A stretch of DNA of 17,368 nucleotides. It comes from Pyropia haitanensis. Its lineage: Eukaryota; Rhodophyta; Bangiophyceae; Bangiales; Bangiaceae. Both the position numbers and the translations under genes were made by a program. Positions 1 to 8,078 of the stretch are shown in pieces (positions within the stretch are counted from its first letter, which is position 1; every line of letters begins with the position of its first letter). The stretch covers positions 1-17,368 of the forward strand of contig SDUX01000035.1 in the NCBI GenBank assembly GCA_008729055.1, given 5' to 3'. Below the pieces are notes generated by a model. The model saw only the letters and a program-made list of their open reading frames with translations, was not told the origin of the DNA and did not search any database.

Positions 1-1
1 C

Positions 2-145
2 CGTGTGGAAGGCGACATCATCCACAAGACCATCGCCATCGAATCCGGCGCACATTTCGAAGGTTCCGTGCAGCGACAGGACGACCCGCTGAACCCGGGC
101 GCGAAATCCGCACCTACGCCCAAGGCGAACCCGGCAGCCGAATAA
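2..145 (+). CDS. Bactofilin, C-terminal end (5' part outside window)
   Basis: Partial gene: 47 codons read in one frame from base 2 to a TAA at 143-145. The visible protein begins RVEGDIIHKTIAIESGAHFE and ends in a Pro/Ala/Lys-rich tail. The 'VEGDI-(8)-IESGAHFEGS' pattern is the repeating turn of the bactofilin (DUF583) right-handed beta-helix, and a short disordered tail after the last turn is usual. Bactofilins polymerise without nucleotide into membrane-associated cytoskeletal filaments and often organise cell-wall enzymes. The start and the rest of the helix are not visible. The next gene starts 12 nt downstream on the same strand, so the two may be co-transcribed. The family call rests on this short motif only. 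Confidence 0.7.
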   Translation, partial: RVEGDIIHKTIAIESGAHFEGSVQRQDDPLNPGAKSAPTPKANPAAE

Positions 146-157
146 GGCAACCGGCAG

Positions 158-1643
158 ATGACAGATCGTCAGGCGTCGCAGAAACCTGCGGCGCCTGTTA
201 TTGTTGAGGGTTTCTGCAGACCGGAAGCACGCATCTATGTGCTGATATCGGCCATTCTTGCCTCTGCCCTTGGTTTCATCGACAGCACTGTTGTCTCGAT
301 CGCCCTGCCTGCCATGCGCGCTTCGCTTGGCGCCTCGTTGATCGAGGCGCAATGGATACACAACGGTTACATGCTCACGCTCTCTGCCCTGATCCTTGTG
401 GGCGGCGCGGTCGGGGACCGATTTGGTCTCGCGCGGGCCTTCGGCTGGGGGATTGCTGCCTTTGTGGTGGCCTCCCTGCTATGTGCCTTGGCCCCCTCGC
501 CCGAACTGATGATCGCTGCGCGCGCGGTACAAGGCGTCGGCGCGGCGGTGATGGTGCCAGGGTCACTTGCCATCATTTCCCGCGCCTATCCAAAAGAGGA
601 ACGCGGCCGGGCCATTGGCATATGGGCCGCTGCGTCTTCACTCACAACGGCACTGGGCCCCATTATCGGGGGCGTTGTCCTGACCTTTGGCGGGCCGGAT
701 GTCTGGCGGTGGATCTTTGCGATCAACCTGCCGCTGGGTGGTTTGGCAATATGGATGATCTGGGCAAAGGTTGGTGCAGATCCGGCAAAAGCCAGCGCAC
801 GACTTGACGTGCCGGGCGCAACCTTGGCGACCTTTGGATTGCTCGCACTGGCATGGGGTTTGACCCAGGCGGGCCACGAAGGTGGTCGCGCCACACTCTG
901 GTTCGTGGCTGCAGCCCTACTCCTCACCGCCTTTCTTTGGTCCGAGGCCCCGCAGCGGCCACCCCATGATGCCCTTGCGCCTATTCTCCAGCGCTACATT
1001 TTCGGCGGCCAACTTTCTGTCTTTCGTGCTGTATGGGGCGCTGGGGATCATGTTTTTCTTTATGCCCATGACGTTCATTGCAGGTTGGGGGGATGACGAG
1101 CTTTCAGTCAGCGCCACTTTCGGTCCGATGGCGGTGTTCATCACGCTTCTCTCCTCCCGTGCGGGCGCTCTGGCCGACAGGATCGGTCCCGGCCGTTTGC
1201 TGACCGCTGGCAGCTTGATTACCGGTTTGGGGTATCTCTTGATGGGCCTTCTTGCGGACGGGCAGAACCTTTGGGGTCATATTCTGCCTTCGATGTTTGT
1301 GGTGGGCCTGGGCATGTCCCTGGTCGTGGCCCCACTGTCTACGGCGGTGATGGGGGCCGCGCCAGAAGATCAGTCCGGGATCGCGTCGGGCATCAACAAC
1401 GCAGTCAGCCGGATCGCGAGCCTTGTCGGCGTCGCGGCTGTCGGCGGTTTGGTCAGCGCGGTTTACATGAAGGCTGGCGGCGCGGCGAGCTTTGGCATTG
1501 AAAGCGATACGGCGGGCCATGCCGCAGCCATGACCGAGGCCTTTGCAGCTTTGGCGTATGTTTCGGCCGGTCTGTGCGCGATCAGCGCCGTGGTCGCGGT
1601 GTTTTTCCTGCGCAGACCACCGCAGATCGAGGCGACGGGTTAG
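158..1643 (+). pseudogene. MFS drug-efflux transporter (DHA2/EmrB-QacA type), frameshifted
   Basis: Two reading frames, 158-1096 and 882-1643, together encode one transporter of about 494 residues. The first carries roughly the N-terminal 260 residues: a TM segment with GFIDSTVVSIALPAMR, the MFS motif A (GDRFGLARAF), and motif C (TALGPIIGG) in TM5, which marks proton-driven exporters. The second carries the rest, from HPMMPLRLFSSATFS through the last TM and FFLRRPPQ. The break lies in the hydrophilic loop around bases 942-965. Dropping one C from the CCCC run at 948-951 would join the frames smoothly through SEARSGHPMMPLRLF. The start at 158 has only a weak AAGG upstream. As it stands the gene would give a truncated protein ending at 1096. 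It is either a recent pseudogene or a sequencing error. The substrate cannot be told from sequence. Confidence 0.8.
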
Positions 1644-2608
1644 CGACCAAGCATCCAGGCGCCATCAGGCCAGAATGCATGGAAGGCAAAGGCAAACATC
1701 ACGTCATGTGCGATGTCCCTGCCCCGCGCGTCACGCACGCGCACGCTGCCCACATCACGGCCACGCGCGATCTTGCCCGTATCAAGGGCGGAGGCCTGAC
1801 CAGCCCGCCAGCTTAGAGTGACGCCTGCCTCTGTGACTTCTCCGACCTCAGCCAGTCGCGACAAGGGCCATGCCCGCTCGCCGACCCGAACAACACGCGC
1901 AAGGGCGGGCACACCGTGTGGCGGAGGCGCGCCACTGTAGAGAAACGGTTTTGTTGCGCTGTCGTAATTGCGGTACGGATTGCGCCCGTAGTCGCGGTTG
2001 AAGGCGGGTTCCGCCATGACCAGCCCTTGCGGATTGCGGGTGCGGAACTCATCCCAGCTTTCCATCCAGGTCGGCAGCTGCTTGAGGCTGACGCCGGTCA
2101 GGTCACCAACAATCCCGCGCCCCTCGGCCTGTTGCCACCAGCTTTGGGTCTCGCGGTCATACATGATCATGTCGGAGTTACGCAGTTTGCCGGAGACGCC
2201 GAAGCTGAGCACTCTGCCCTGCACGCGCCTGTCAAAGGTGATGCCGGAATTGCACAGGGGGCAGAAGGTCACCGCAACCGGCACACCGCCGACTGTGTCG
2301 TTTACGATCTCATGCCACGTGAGGTAACGGATTGGATATGCCCGCGGTTCGGCCCCGGCAATCTCAACCGTGATAACAGGTTCGCGCCCGTCGATGCGAC
2401 GCTCGTTACTTGCGCGCAAAAACTTCGGGGCGTCGATTGCCGGAATCCCGTCTTTGGGCGGTCCGCCGGACATGATCTCTACCCAGGAACTGATGGAGGT
2501 TTTCGAGAAATCCGTGTCAGGCCATTCGCTCCGCCAGAACTCAGGGCTAGCGGTGGCAGAGACGGCCCAAAGCGACAGGGCACAGACGGTCAGAAGCTTT
2601 TTCAACAT
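1640..2608 (-). CDS. Exported DUF3179 domain protein
   Basis: A 322-residue protein read from the ATG at 2608 (MLKKLLTVCALSLWAVSATA, then SPEF). This start gives a clean Sec signal peptide with an Ala-x-Ala-type cleavage site; an in-frame upstream extension to 2659 would bury it. The mature part matches the DUF3179 family: a PIRYLTWHEIVND segment, then VTFCPLCNSGITFDR with its conserved Cys-Pro-Leu-Cys pair, then SGKLRNSDMIMYDRETQSWW. DUF3179 proteins are exported and have no established reaction; the CPLC pair suggests metal or thiol chemistry, but that is inference. It lies 74 nt downstream of the secreted cyclophilin on the same strand and may be the last gene of that run. Its TAA (1642-1640) interlocks with the TAG of the convergent transporter. 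Confidence 0.82.
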   Translation of the reverse strand: MLKKLLTVCALSLWAVSATASPEFWRSEWPDTDFSKTSISSWVEIMSGGPPKDGIPAIDAPKFLRASNERRIDGREPVITVEIAGAEPRAYPIRYLTWHEIVNDTVGGVPVAVTFCPLCNSGITFDRRVQGRVLSFGVSGKLRNSDMIMYDRETQSWWQQAEGRGIVGDLTGVSLKQLPTWMESWDEFRTRNPQGLVMAEPAFNRDYGRNPYRNYDSATKPFLYSGAPPPHGVPALARVVRVGERAWPLSRLAEVGEVTEAGVTLSWRAGQASALDTGKIARGRDVGSVRVRDARGRDIAHDVMFAFAFHAFWPDGAWMLGR

Positions 2609-2682
2609 GAAGCGCAGCCTAGACGCAAAGTGGGCGCGCCATCCAGCACGCCCACGCATTGTTGATCCAGCTTGATCGCGTC

Positions 2683-3237
2683 TCAGTCGGTCACGGTGAC
2701 TGTCTTCATGACGTCAGGGTCGCCGACAACGGTCCCGTTTGGCCCCGTGCCCAGCTTGATGCTGTCCACAATGTCCTGCCCTTCTGTCACCTTACCAACG
2801 ACAGTGTACTGACCGTTCAGGAAGTGCCCCTCATCGAACATGATGAAGAACTGGCTGTTGGCGGAATTGGGGTTTTGCGCCCGCGCCATGCCGACAACAC
2901 CTTTGTCAAAGGGAATGTCCGAGAATTCGGCTGGCACATCCGGCATGTCCGAGCCCCCCATGCCCGCGCGGCGGGTGTCTTCCCCAGCTTTGCCGAACTG
3001 CACATCGCCAGTCTGCGCCATGAAACCTTCGATCACGCGGTGAAACACCACGCCATCATAAGCGCCCTGTTCAGCCAGTGTTGTGATACGTTCAACGTGC
3101 TGGGGTGCTACATCTTCGAGCAGATCGATGGTGATCGTACCGTTGGCCTCTCCTGCCACCTCAATCTGCAGGCCAGTGGCAAATGCCGCCGATCCGATGA
3201 GTGACGCCATGAGGCTTGCTGTGGCAAGCTTACGCAT
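2683..3237 (-). CDS. Secreted cyclophilin-type peptidyl-prolyl isomerase
   Basis: A 184-residue protein with a signal peptide (MRKLATASLMASLIGSAAFA, cut before TGLQ), so a periplasmic foldase is expected. It then follows the bacterial cyclophilin fold: GTITIDLLEDVAPQHVERI, FHRVIEGFMAQTGD (with the active-site Arg of the FHRVI block), GVVGMARAQNPNSANSQFF, and FLNGQYTVVGKV. These are the catalytic and proline-pocket blocks of cyclophilins, which interconvert cis and trans X-Pro bonds. The start overlaps the 3' end of the upstream cytoplasmic paralogue by 8 nt. Its ribosome site AAGGTGG lies 6 nt before the ATG, inside that gene, which suggests translational coupling. Confidence 0.92.
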   Translation of the reverse strand: MRKLATASLMASLIGSAAFATGLQIEVAGEANGTITIDLLEDVAPQHVERITTLAEQGAYDGVVFHRVIEGFMAQTGDVQFGKAGEDTRRAGMGGSDMPDVPAEFSDIPFDKGVVGMARAQNPNSANSQFFIMFDEGHFLNGQYTVVGKVTEGQDIVDSIKLGTGPNGTVVGDPDVMKTVTVTD

Positions 3238-3736
3238 CTGCGGCCACCTTGACGCTGATCATGCGGTCGGGCTCGGCAGGCGGCTCGCCGCGCGTGATGG
3301 CGTCCACATGCTCCATGCCTTCGACGACCTGACCGTAAACGGTGTACTGACCGTTCAGGAAATCGTTGTCCTTGAAGTTGATAAAGAACTGGCTGTTGGC
3401 GCTGTCCGGATTAGCGGAGCGCGCCGCACCCAAAGAGCCGCGTGCATGCGGCACCTTGGAGAACTCCGCAGGCACGTTGCCCAGATCAGAACCGCCTGTG
3501 CCCGCCATACGCAGGTTAAAGCCGTCTTCCATATTGCCGTGCTCCACATCGCCCGTCTGCGCCATGAAGCCTTCGATCACTCGGTGAAAGCAGACATTGT
3601 CGTATTTGCCCGCGCGCGCGAGTTCTTTCATGCGCGCGACATGCTGAGGCGCCACGTCCGGCAGCAGCTCAATCGTGACGGTGCCACCCTTCAGCTCCAT
3701 CAGGATCGTGTTATCGGGGTCTTTGATCTCGGCCAT
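3230..3736 (-). CDS. Cytoplasmic cyclophilin-type peptidyl-prolyl isomerase
   Basis: A 168-residue cyclophilin without a signal peptide, read from the ATG at 3736 (MAEIKDPDNTILMELKGG). This start is preceded by AGGAG about 7 nt upstream; the frame stays open further upstream to 3811, but that extension has no homology-like character. Conserved blocks are GGTVTIELLPDVAPQHVARM, FHRVIEGFMAQTGDVEHG, GSLGAARSANPDSANSQFF and FLNGQYTVYGQVVEGM. It is close in sequence to the secreted paralogue that follows it, so the pair probably arose by tandem duplication, with one copy gaining an export signal. It is transcribed divergently from pgk. Confidence 0.93.
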   Translation of the reverse strand: MAEIKDPDNTILMELKGGTVTIELLPDVAPQHVARMKELARAGKYDNVCFHRVIEGFMAQTGDVEHGNMEDGFNLRMAGTGGSDLGNVPAEFSKVPHARGSLGAARSANPDSANSQFFINFKDNDFLNGQYTVYGQVVEGMEHVDAITRGEPPAEPDRMISVKVAADA

Positions 3737-3765
3737 GCCGTGCTCCTTTGAACTTGATTTGCATC

Positions 3766-3794
3766 TACCTAGGGGGGATGGCCGCAATTGCCAA
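3766..3794 (-). promoter_or_regulatory. Candidate promoter of the cyclophilin operon
   Basis: On the minus strand, TTGGCA (3794-3789) and TAGGTA (3771-3766) are separated by 17 bases, about 30 nt before the cyclophilin ATG. The -35 box matches the housekeeping consensus at five of six positions, but the -10 box matches poorly. It lies in the only spacer between the divergent cyclophilin and pgk genes, so a promoter must be near. This exact placement is a guess. Confidence 0.25.
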
Positions 3795-3864
3795 GCACGT
3801 GCATTGACCATTGCAGCCAGAAAGGCAAAACACGAGCGCGACAGATCGCGAAAGGATGAAGACC

Positions 3865-5067
3865 ATGGGCTGGAAGACGCTGGACGACATGGAGCTTGGC
3901 GGCAAGCGTGTGTTGGTGCGGGTGGACATCAACGTGCCAGTGGAAGATGGCCGCGTCACCGATGCCACGCGGATCGAGCGGATCGTGCCGACCGTAAAGG
4001 ACATCCGTGCAAAGGGCGGCAGACCTATTTTGCTGGCGCACTTCGGTCGGCCCAAGGGCAAGGTGAACCTTGATATGAGCCTGGCACAGGTCCTGCCCGC
4101 GCTGGAAAAGGCGCTAGGGCTGAGTGTCGCGCTGGTGGAGACCCTTGAAGGGGCCGAAAACCTCTCCGAAGAAGCCCTCGCAGCAGACGTCATCTTGCTG
4201 GAGAACATCCGGTTTCATCCCGGTGAAGAAGCGAACGACAAGGCTTTTGCCGCGCGTCTTGCCGCACTTGGCGATGTCTTTTGCAATGACGCCTTTTCTG
4301 CAGCGCACCGTGCGCATGCCTCGACCGAAGGTATCGCGCGCCTGATGCCCTGCTGCGCGGGTCGGCTGATGCAGGCTGAGTTGAGTGCGCTGGAGGCGGC
4401 CCTGTCCAAGCCAGAACGGCCGGTCGGCGCTGTGGTGGGTGGTGCCAAGGTCTCAACCAAGATCGCGCTGCTGGAAAACCTCGTGAACCGCCTCGATACG
4501 CTGATCATCGGTGGTGGCATGGCCAACACTTTCTTGGGGGCGCTTGGGGCAGAGATGGGCGCATCGCTGTCAGAGCCTGACTTCTTTGACACAGCCAGGG
4601 ACATCCTTGCGCAAGCCGAAAAGGCAGGTTGCCGTGTCATCTTGCCCGAAGACGGCCTTGTTGCGCAGGAGTTCGCAGCCGGGGCGGCACATCAGGTCAA
4701 ACGTCTTGGCCCTAAAGCGAAGTTGGCCGCAGAAGACATGGTGCTGGATGCAGGGCCAGAAAGCATCAAGGCGCTACGGGCCGCTTTCGAAGGGTTGAAG
4801 ACGGTGATCTGGAACGGTCCGATGGGCGCATTTGAAATCACCCCGTTTGACACTGCCACCGTTGCGGCAGCCAAATTCGCGGCGCAACGCACCAAAGACG
4901 GCGCATTGATTTCCGTTGCCGGAGGCGGTGATACGGTGGCCGCCCTGAACAAAGCCGGTGTGGCCGAAGACTTTACTTATATTTCAACCGCCGGTGGGGC
5001 ATTTCTGGAATGGATGGAGGGCAAAACACTGCCTGGCGTGGCGGCGCTTGAAGGGCGCCTTGCCTAA
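3865..5067 (+). CDS. pgk: Phosphoglycerate kinase
   Basis: A 400-residue enzyme of normal family length, catalysing transfer of phosphate from 1,3-bisphosphoglycerate to ADP in glycolysis and the reverse in gluconeogenesis. The family signature appears near the N terminus as [14 protein letters not shown]. The substrate-side blocks [20 protein letters not shown] and [15 protein letters not shown] follow. The nucleotide-binding half has [29 protein letters not shown] and the C-terminal GGGDTVAAL and [11 protein letters not shown] chose the ATG at 3865 because GAAAGGA lies 8 nt before it and MGWKTLDDM is the usual start in this group; an in-frame ATG at 3856 overlaps that ribosome site. The gene stands alone, divergent from the cyclophilins and 134 nt ahead of the FtsB-like gene. 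Confidence 0.97.
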   Translation: MGWKTLDDMELGGKRVLVRVDINVPVEDGRVTDATRIERIVPTVKDIRAKGGRPILLAHFGRPKGKVNLDMSLAQVLPALEKALGLSVALVETLEGAENLSEEALAADVILLENIRFHPGEEANDKAFAARLAALGDVFCNDAFSAAHRAHASTEGIARLMPCCAGRLMQAELSALEAALSKPERPVGAVVGGAKVSTKIALLENLVNRLDTLIIGGGMANTFLGALGAEMGASLSEPDFFDTARDILAQAEKAGCRVILPEDGLVAQEFAAGAAHQVKRLGPKAKLAAEDMVLDAGPESIKALRAAFEGLKTVIWNGPMGAFEITPFDTATVAAAKFAAQRTKDGALISVAGGGDTVAALNKAGVAEDFTYISTAGGAFLEWMEGKTLPGVAALEGRLA

Positions 5068-5201
5068 GCCGCGCAATTGTTGCCCAAACATCAGGAATCT
5101 TTGAAAAAATTGTGTGATCGCCGATCAAAAGGTTTCACAGGTCGATTCGTCTGTGTCATAGTCCCGTTACGTCCATCAAGAGACGATCCGAGGCAGACCA
5201 G

Positions 5202-5501
5202 ATGACCCGTTCCAACCGCCCCGCCTTTGGCACGTTGCTGTTTTTCGCAATTGCTTTTGCGCTGAGCCTTTATTTCACCTTTGCCGCCGTGCAGGGGGAT
5301 TTCGGCCTGTTCCGCCGGGCAGAGATTGTCGCGGAAAGCCGGGAGTTGCGCAGTCAGCTCGCACATGTCCGGGCCGAGGTTGCCCGGATGGAGAACCTCA
5401 CCAAACGGATGTCTGACGACTACCTTGATCTTGATCTGCTGGACGAACAGGCCCGCCGCGTTCTGGGCATGGTTCGCACAGACGAGATGGTAATTCGCTG
5501 A
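5202..5501 (+). CDS. ftsB: FtsB/DivIC-type septum formation initiator
   Basis: A 99-residue single-pass membrane protein. Residues about 9-29 form one TM helix (TLLFFAIAFALSLYFTFAA). A periplasmic coiled coil follows at about residues 38-70, rich in Glu, Arg and Leu (ESRELRSQLAHVRAEVARM). The C-terminal block DLDLLDEQARRVLGMVR is typical of alphaproteobacterial septum formation initiators. FtsB pairs with FtsL and FtsQ in the divisome and helps to activate septal peptidoglycan synthesis. The start has GAGG about 9 nt upstream. The gene sits between pgk and pdhA on the same strand with its own spacers on both sides. The symbol is by family resemblance and position. Confidence 0.85.
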   Translation: MTRSNRPAFGTLLFFAIAFALSLYFTFAAVQGDFGLFRRAEIVAESRELRSQLAHVRAEVARMENLTKRMSDDYLDLDLLDEQARRVLGMVRTDEMVIR

Positions 5502-5518
5502 CCGCACCGTTCGGCGAA

Positions 5519-5534
5519 TGTGACTCAGATCAAT
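5519..5534 (+). promoter_or_regulatory. Weak Crp/Fnr-family-like site upstream of pdhA
   Basis: The sequence TGTGA-CTCAGA-TCAAT matches a Crp-type palindrome (TGTGA-N6-TCACA) at 8 of 10 positions. Read as an Fnr box (TTGAT-N4-ATCAA) shifted by one base, 5520-5533 also matches 8 of 10. It lies about 140 nt before the pdhA start. Crp/Fnr-family regulators such as FnrL control oxygen-linked metabolism in Rhodobacterales, so a role for PDH is plausible. Matches this good also occur by chance. Confidence 0.22.
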
Positions 5535-5617
5535 TTTTCTTTTTCCGCGCCGCGCTACATCGCTGAAAACCCGGTTGGTTATTGCCTCTACCCAAGGTCA
5601 ATCGAATCCGGTAAGAG

Positions 5618-5637
5618 ATAGTTTAACGCTAAACTAT
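5618..5637 (+). promoter_or_regulatory. Perfect 8-bp inverted repeat, candidate pdh operator
   Basis: The repeat reads ATAGTTTA-ACGC-TAAACTAT, two perfect 8-base arms around a 4-base centre, 36 nt before the pdhA ATG. It is A+T-rich within a G+C-rich neighbourhood and lies in the untranslated leader or core promoter, where a repressor would block transcription of the pdh operon. Its short spacer and dyad form suit a dimeric helix-turn-helix regulator. The C-G step at the exact centre is like LacI-family operators. A LacI-type central-carbon regulator is one candidate, a MarR-type another. No T-run follows, so it does not look like a terminator. Confidence 0.5.
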
Positions 5638-5673
5638 TTTAGCAACGCGACGCACGGACGGAGGATACGCCCC

Positions 5674-6684
5674 ATGGCGGCAAAGAAAACCACCAAGAAA
5701 CCCAATGTGTCAGCCGACGAGCTGAAGGCCTATTACAAGGATATGCTGCTGATCAGGCGGTTCGAGGAAAAGGCAGGCCAGCTTTACGGAATGGGTTTGA
5801 TTGGCGGCTTTTGCCACCTCTACATCGGGCAGGAAGCGGTTGTCGTGGGCCTGGAGGCCGCAGCCGAAGAAGGTGACAAGCGCATCACCTCTTACCGCGA
5901 TCACGGCCATATGCTCGCCTGCGGCATGGACCCTAACGGCGTGATGGCCGAACTGACGGGTCGCGAAGGGGGTTACTCCAAGGGCAAAGGCGGCTCCATG
6001 CACATGTTCTCGAAAGAGAAGCATTTCTATGGAGGCCACGGCATTGTCGCCGCACAGGTGCCGCTGGGTGCAGGTCTGGCGTTTGCCGACAAGTACAAGG
6101 AAAACGGGCGCGTAACTTTCACCTACTTCGGGGATGGTGCCGCCAACCAGGGACAGGTCTATGAGACGTTCAACATGGCGGCCCTCTGGAAACTGCCCTG
6201 CATCTTCGTGATTGAGAACAACCAATACGCAATGGGTACAGCGCAGCAACGGTCCACGTCCTCCGCTGAGATTTGGGAGCGTGGCAAGGCGTTTGGCATT
6301 CCCGGCGAGGCGGTTGACGGCATGGATGTGCTCGCCGTCAAAGCCGCAGGTGAGACGGCCGTCGCCCACTGCCGCTCCGGTAAAGGCCCCTATATCCTGG
6401 AGATCAAGACATATCGTTACCGCGGCCACTCCATGTCCGACCCGGCCAAGTATCGCACCCGAGAAGAAGTGCAAAAGATGCGGGACGAACGCGATCCCAT
6501 CGAAGCGGTGCGCAACATGCTCCTGCAAGGCAAGCATGCATCTGAGGATGACCTCAAGGCCATCGACAAGGACATCAAGAAAATCGTCAACGAAAGCGCA
6601 GATTTCGCCAAAGAAAGCCCCGAGCCCGCGCTCGAAGAGCTGTGGACCGACATCTACGCAACCGAAGTACCGCAGGAGGCTTGA
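5674..6684 (+). CDS. pdhA: Pyruvate dehydrogenase E1 component, alpha subunit
   Basis: A 336-residue subunit that, with the E1 beta chain, decarboxylates pyruvate with thiamine diphosphate and passes the acetyl group to lipoate. The ThDP-binding motif runs from GDG at residues 153-155 to NN at 182-183 (ENNQYAMGT). The loop RYRGHSMSDPAKYRTREEV near residues 248-266 is the E1 alpha loop that holds the phosphorylatable serines in eukaryotes. Earlier blocks are CHLYIGQEAVVVG and SYRDHGHML. I chose the ATG at 5674 (MAAKKTTKK), which has GGAGG 9 nt upstream; an in-frame extension to 5575 would swallow the inverted repeat and has no family character. It is the first gene of pdhA-pdhB-pdhC; only 3 nt separate its stop from pdhB. 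Confidence 0.97.
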   Translation: MAAKKTTKKPNVSADELKAYYKDMLLIRRFEEKAGQLYGMGLIGGFCHLYIGQEAVVVGLEAAAEEGDKRITSYRDHGHMLACGMDPNGVMAELTGREGGYSKGKGGSMHMFSKEKHFYGGHGIVAAQVPLGAGLAFADKYKENGRVTFTYFGDGAANQGQVYETFNMAALWKLPCIFVIENNQYAMGTAQQRSTSSAEIWERGKAFGIPGEAVDGMDVLAVKAAGETAVAHCRSGKGPYILEIKTYRYRGHSMSDPAKYRTREEVQKMRDERDPIEAVRNMLLQGKHASEDDLKAIDKDIKKIVNESADFAKESPEPALEELWTDIYATEVPQEA

Positions 6685-6687
6685 TCG

Positions 6688-6927
6688 ATGGCTACTGAAA
6701 TTCTCATGCCCGCCCTCTCGCCCACCATGGAAGAAGGCACGTTGGCCAAGTGGCTGGTCAAGGAAGGTGACACCGTCAACTCCGGCGACATCATGGCCGA
6801 GATTGAGACCGACAAGGCGACGATGGAGTTCGAAGCCGTCGATGAAGGCGTCGTAGGCAAGATCCTCGTTGAGGAAGGCACAGAAGGCGTAAAGGTGAAC
6901 ACGCCCATCGCTGTGCTGCTGGAAGAA
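6688..6927 (+). repeat. Lipoyl-domain coding repeat, copy 1 (copy 2 at 8079-8318)
   Basis: The first 80 codons of pdhB and of pdhC are aligned without gaps and are very similar at DNA level. A 39-base stretch is identical (6703-6741 against 8094-8132), and further identical runs of 28 and 29 bases follow. By my count 11 of the first 50 codons differ, against 16 of the next 30. The likeness is therefore strongest at the 5' end and includes silent positions. This fits partial gene conversion between the two domains, or strong selection on both. It is a direct repeat 1391 bp apart that could recombine. Confidence 0.75.
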
Positions 6928-8067
6928 GGGGAAGACGCCTCTGATCTCGACACCGCAAAGTCCCAGCCCGCCTCTGCGCCCGTTCCCGCCGACAAGGAGC
7001 AGTCGTCCGAGACGGCTCCGGCTGCCGCGATAGAGCATCCCGAACCGCAGGTTGACGCCTCCCCTGACTGGCCCGAAGGCACCACACTAAAGCAACAGAC
7101 CGTGCGCGAAGCGCTCCGCGACGGGATGGCAGAAGAAATGCGCCGTGATGAGAGCGTCTTCGTCATGGGCGAGGAAGTTGCTGAGTATCAGGGCGCTTAC
7201 AAAATCACCCAAGGGATGCTTGACGAATTTGGCGCCAAACGCGTGATCGATACACCCATTACGGAACATGGGTTTGCCGGGATCGGCGTGGGTGCCGCCT
7301 TTGGGGGCCTGCGCCCCATCGTGGAGTTCATGACATTCAACTTCGCCATGCAAGCCATTGACCATATTATCAATTCAGCAGCCAAGACGCTCTATATGTC
7401 GGGCGGTCAAATGGGCGCGCCGATGGTCTTCCGTGGCCCAAATGGTGCCGCAGCGCGCGTGGGCGCGCAGCACTCACAGGACTATGCCGCATGGTATATG
7501 CAAATCCCCGGCCTCAAGGTGGCGATGCCCTATTCGGCCTCTGATTATAAGGGCCTGATAAAGACAGCCATCCGTGACCCGAACCCGGTGATCTTCCTGG
7601 AAAACGAGATTCTCTATGGCCGGTCGTTCGACGTACCAGAAATCGACGACTACACCGTCCCCTTCGGCAAGGCCCGCATCTGGCGGGAGGGCGATGACGT
7701 GACCATCGTCAGCTTTGGCATCGGTATGAGCTATGCACTGGAAGCCGCTGAAAAGCTGGCAGAAGACGGCATCGGTGTCGAAGTCATCGACCTTCGGACC
7801 ATCCGCCCGATGGACACCGGCGCGATCCTGAAATCGGTCATGAAGACCAACCGCTGCGTCACCGTTGAAGAGGGTTGGCCACAACCATCGGTGGGCAGCT
7901 ATATCTCATCGGTGATCATGCAGGAGGCTTTCGACTATCTTGATGCTCCGGTGATCAATTGCACCGGCAAGGATGTCCCGATGCCCTATGCGGCGAACCT
8001 TGAAAAACACGCGCTGGTGACGACCGATGAGGTTATCGAAGCCGTGAAAAAAGTCACTTACAAGTAA
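6688..8067 (+). CDS. pdhB: Pyruvate dehydrogenase E1 component, beta subunit, with lipoyl domain
   Basis: A 459-residue protein, about 120 longer than an ordinary E1 beta because it starts with a lipoyl domain (residues 1-80) whose ETDKATMEF motif puts the lipoylated lysine at K43. A Pro/Ala/Glu-rich linker (about 83-130) follows, then the transketolase-type E1 beta region. Within it, E193 (in [11 protein letters not shown]) is the glutamate that activates ThDP, and H262 (in [11 protein letters not shown]) is the conserved active-site histidine. E1 beta chains with a fused lipoyl domain are known from alphaproteobacteria. AGGAGG lies 8 nt before the ATG, inside the 3' end of pdhA, so translation is probably coupled. 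Confidence 0.97.
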   Translation: MATEILMPALSPTMEEGTLAKWLVKEGDTVNSGDIMAEIETDKATMEFEAVDEGVVGKILVEEGTEGVKVNTPIAVLLEEGEDASDLDTAKSQPASAPVPADKEQSSETAPAAAIEHPEPQVDASPDWPEGTTLKQQTVREALRDGMAEEMRRDESVFVMGEEVAEYQGAYKITQGMLDEFGAKRVIDTPITEHGFAGIGVGAAFGGLRPIVEFMTFNFAMQAIDHIINSAAKTLYMSGGQMGAPMVFRGPNGAAARVGAQHSQDYAAWYMQIPGLKVAMPYSASDYKGLIKTAIRDPNPVIFLENEILYGRSFDVPEIDDYTVPFGKARIWREGDDVTIVSFGIGMSYALEAAEKLAEDGIGVEVIDLRTIRPMDTGAILKSVMKTNRCVTVEEGWPQPSVGSYISSVIMQEAFDYLDAPVINCTGKDVPMPYAANLEKHALVTTDEVIEAVKKVTYK

Positions 8068-8078
8068 GGAGCGGACTG

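Noticed and set aside
882..1643. Second half of the MFS exporter as an independent gene.
   Set aside because: It starts in the middle of a transporter fold, overlaps the first half in another frame, and has no ribosome site at its in-frame ATGs (966, 969); it is better seen as part of one broken gene.
5068..5201. Spacer between pgk and the FtsB-like gene, scanned for promoter and terminator.
   Set aside because: Only loose matches such as TTGAAA with no proper -10, and no convincing hairpin; nothing firm to report.
5710..7038. 442-codon open frame on the minus strand opposite pdhA and pdhB.
   Set aside because: It is the antisense shadow of two certain genes; high third-position G+C leaves the opposite strand free of stops. 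Its translation has no recognisable family, and no ribosome site supports it.
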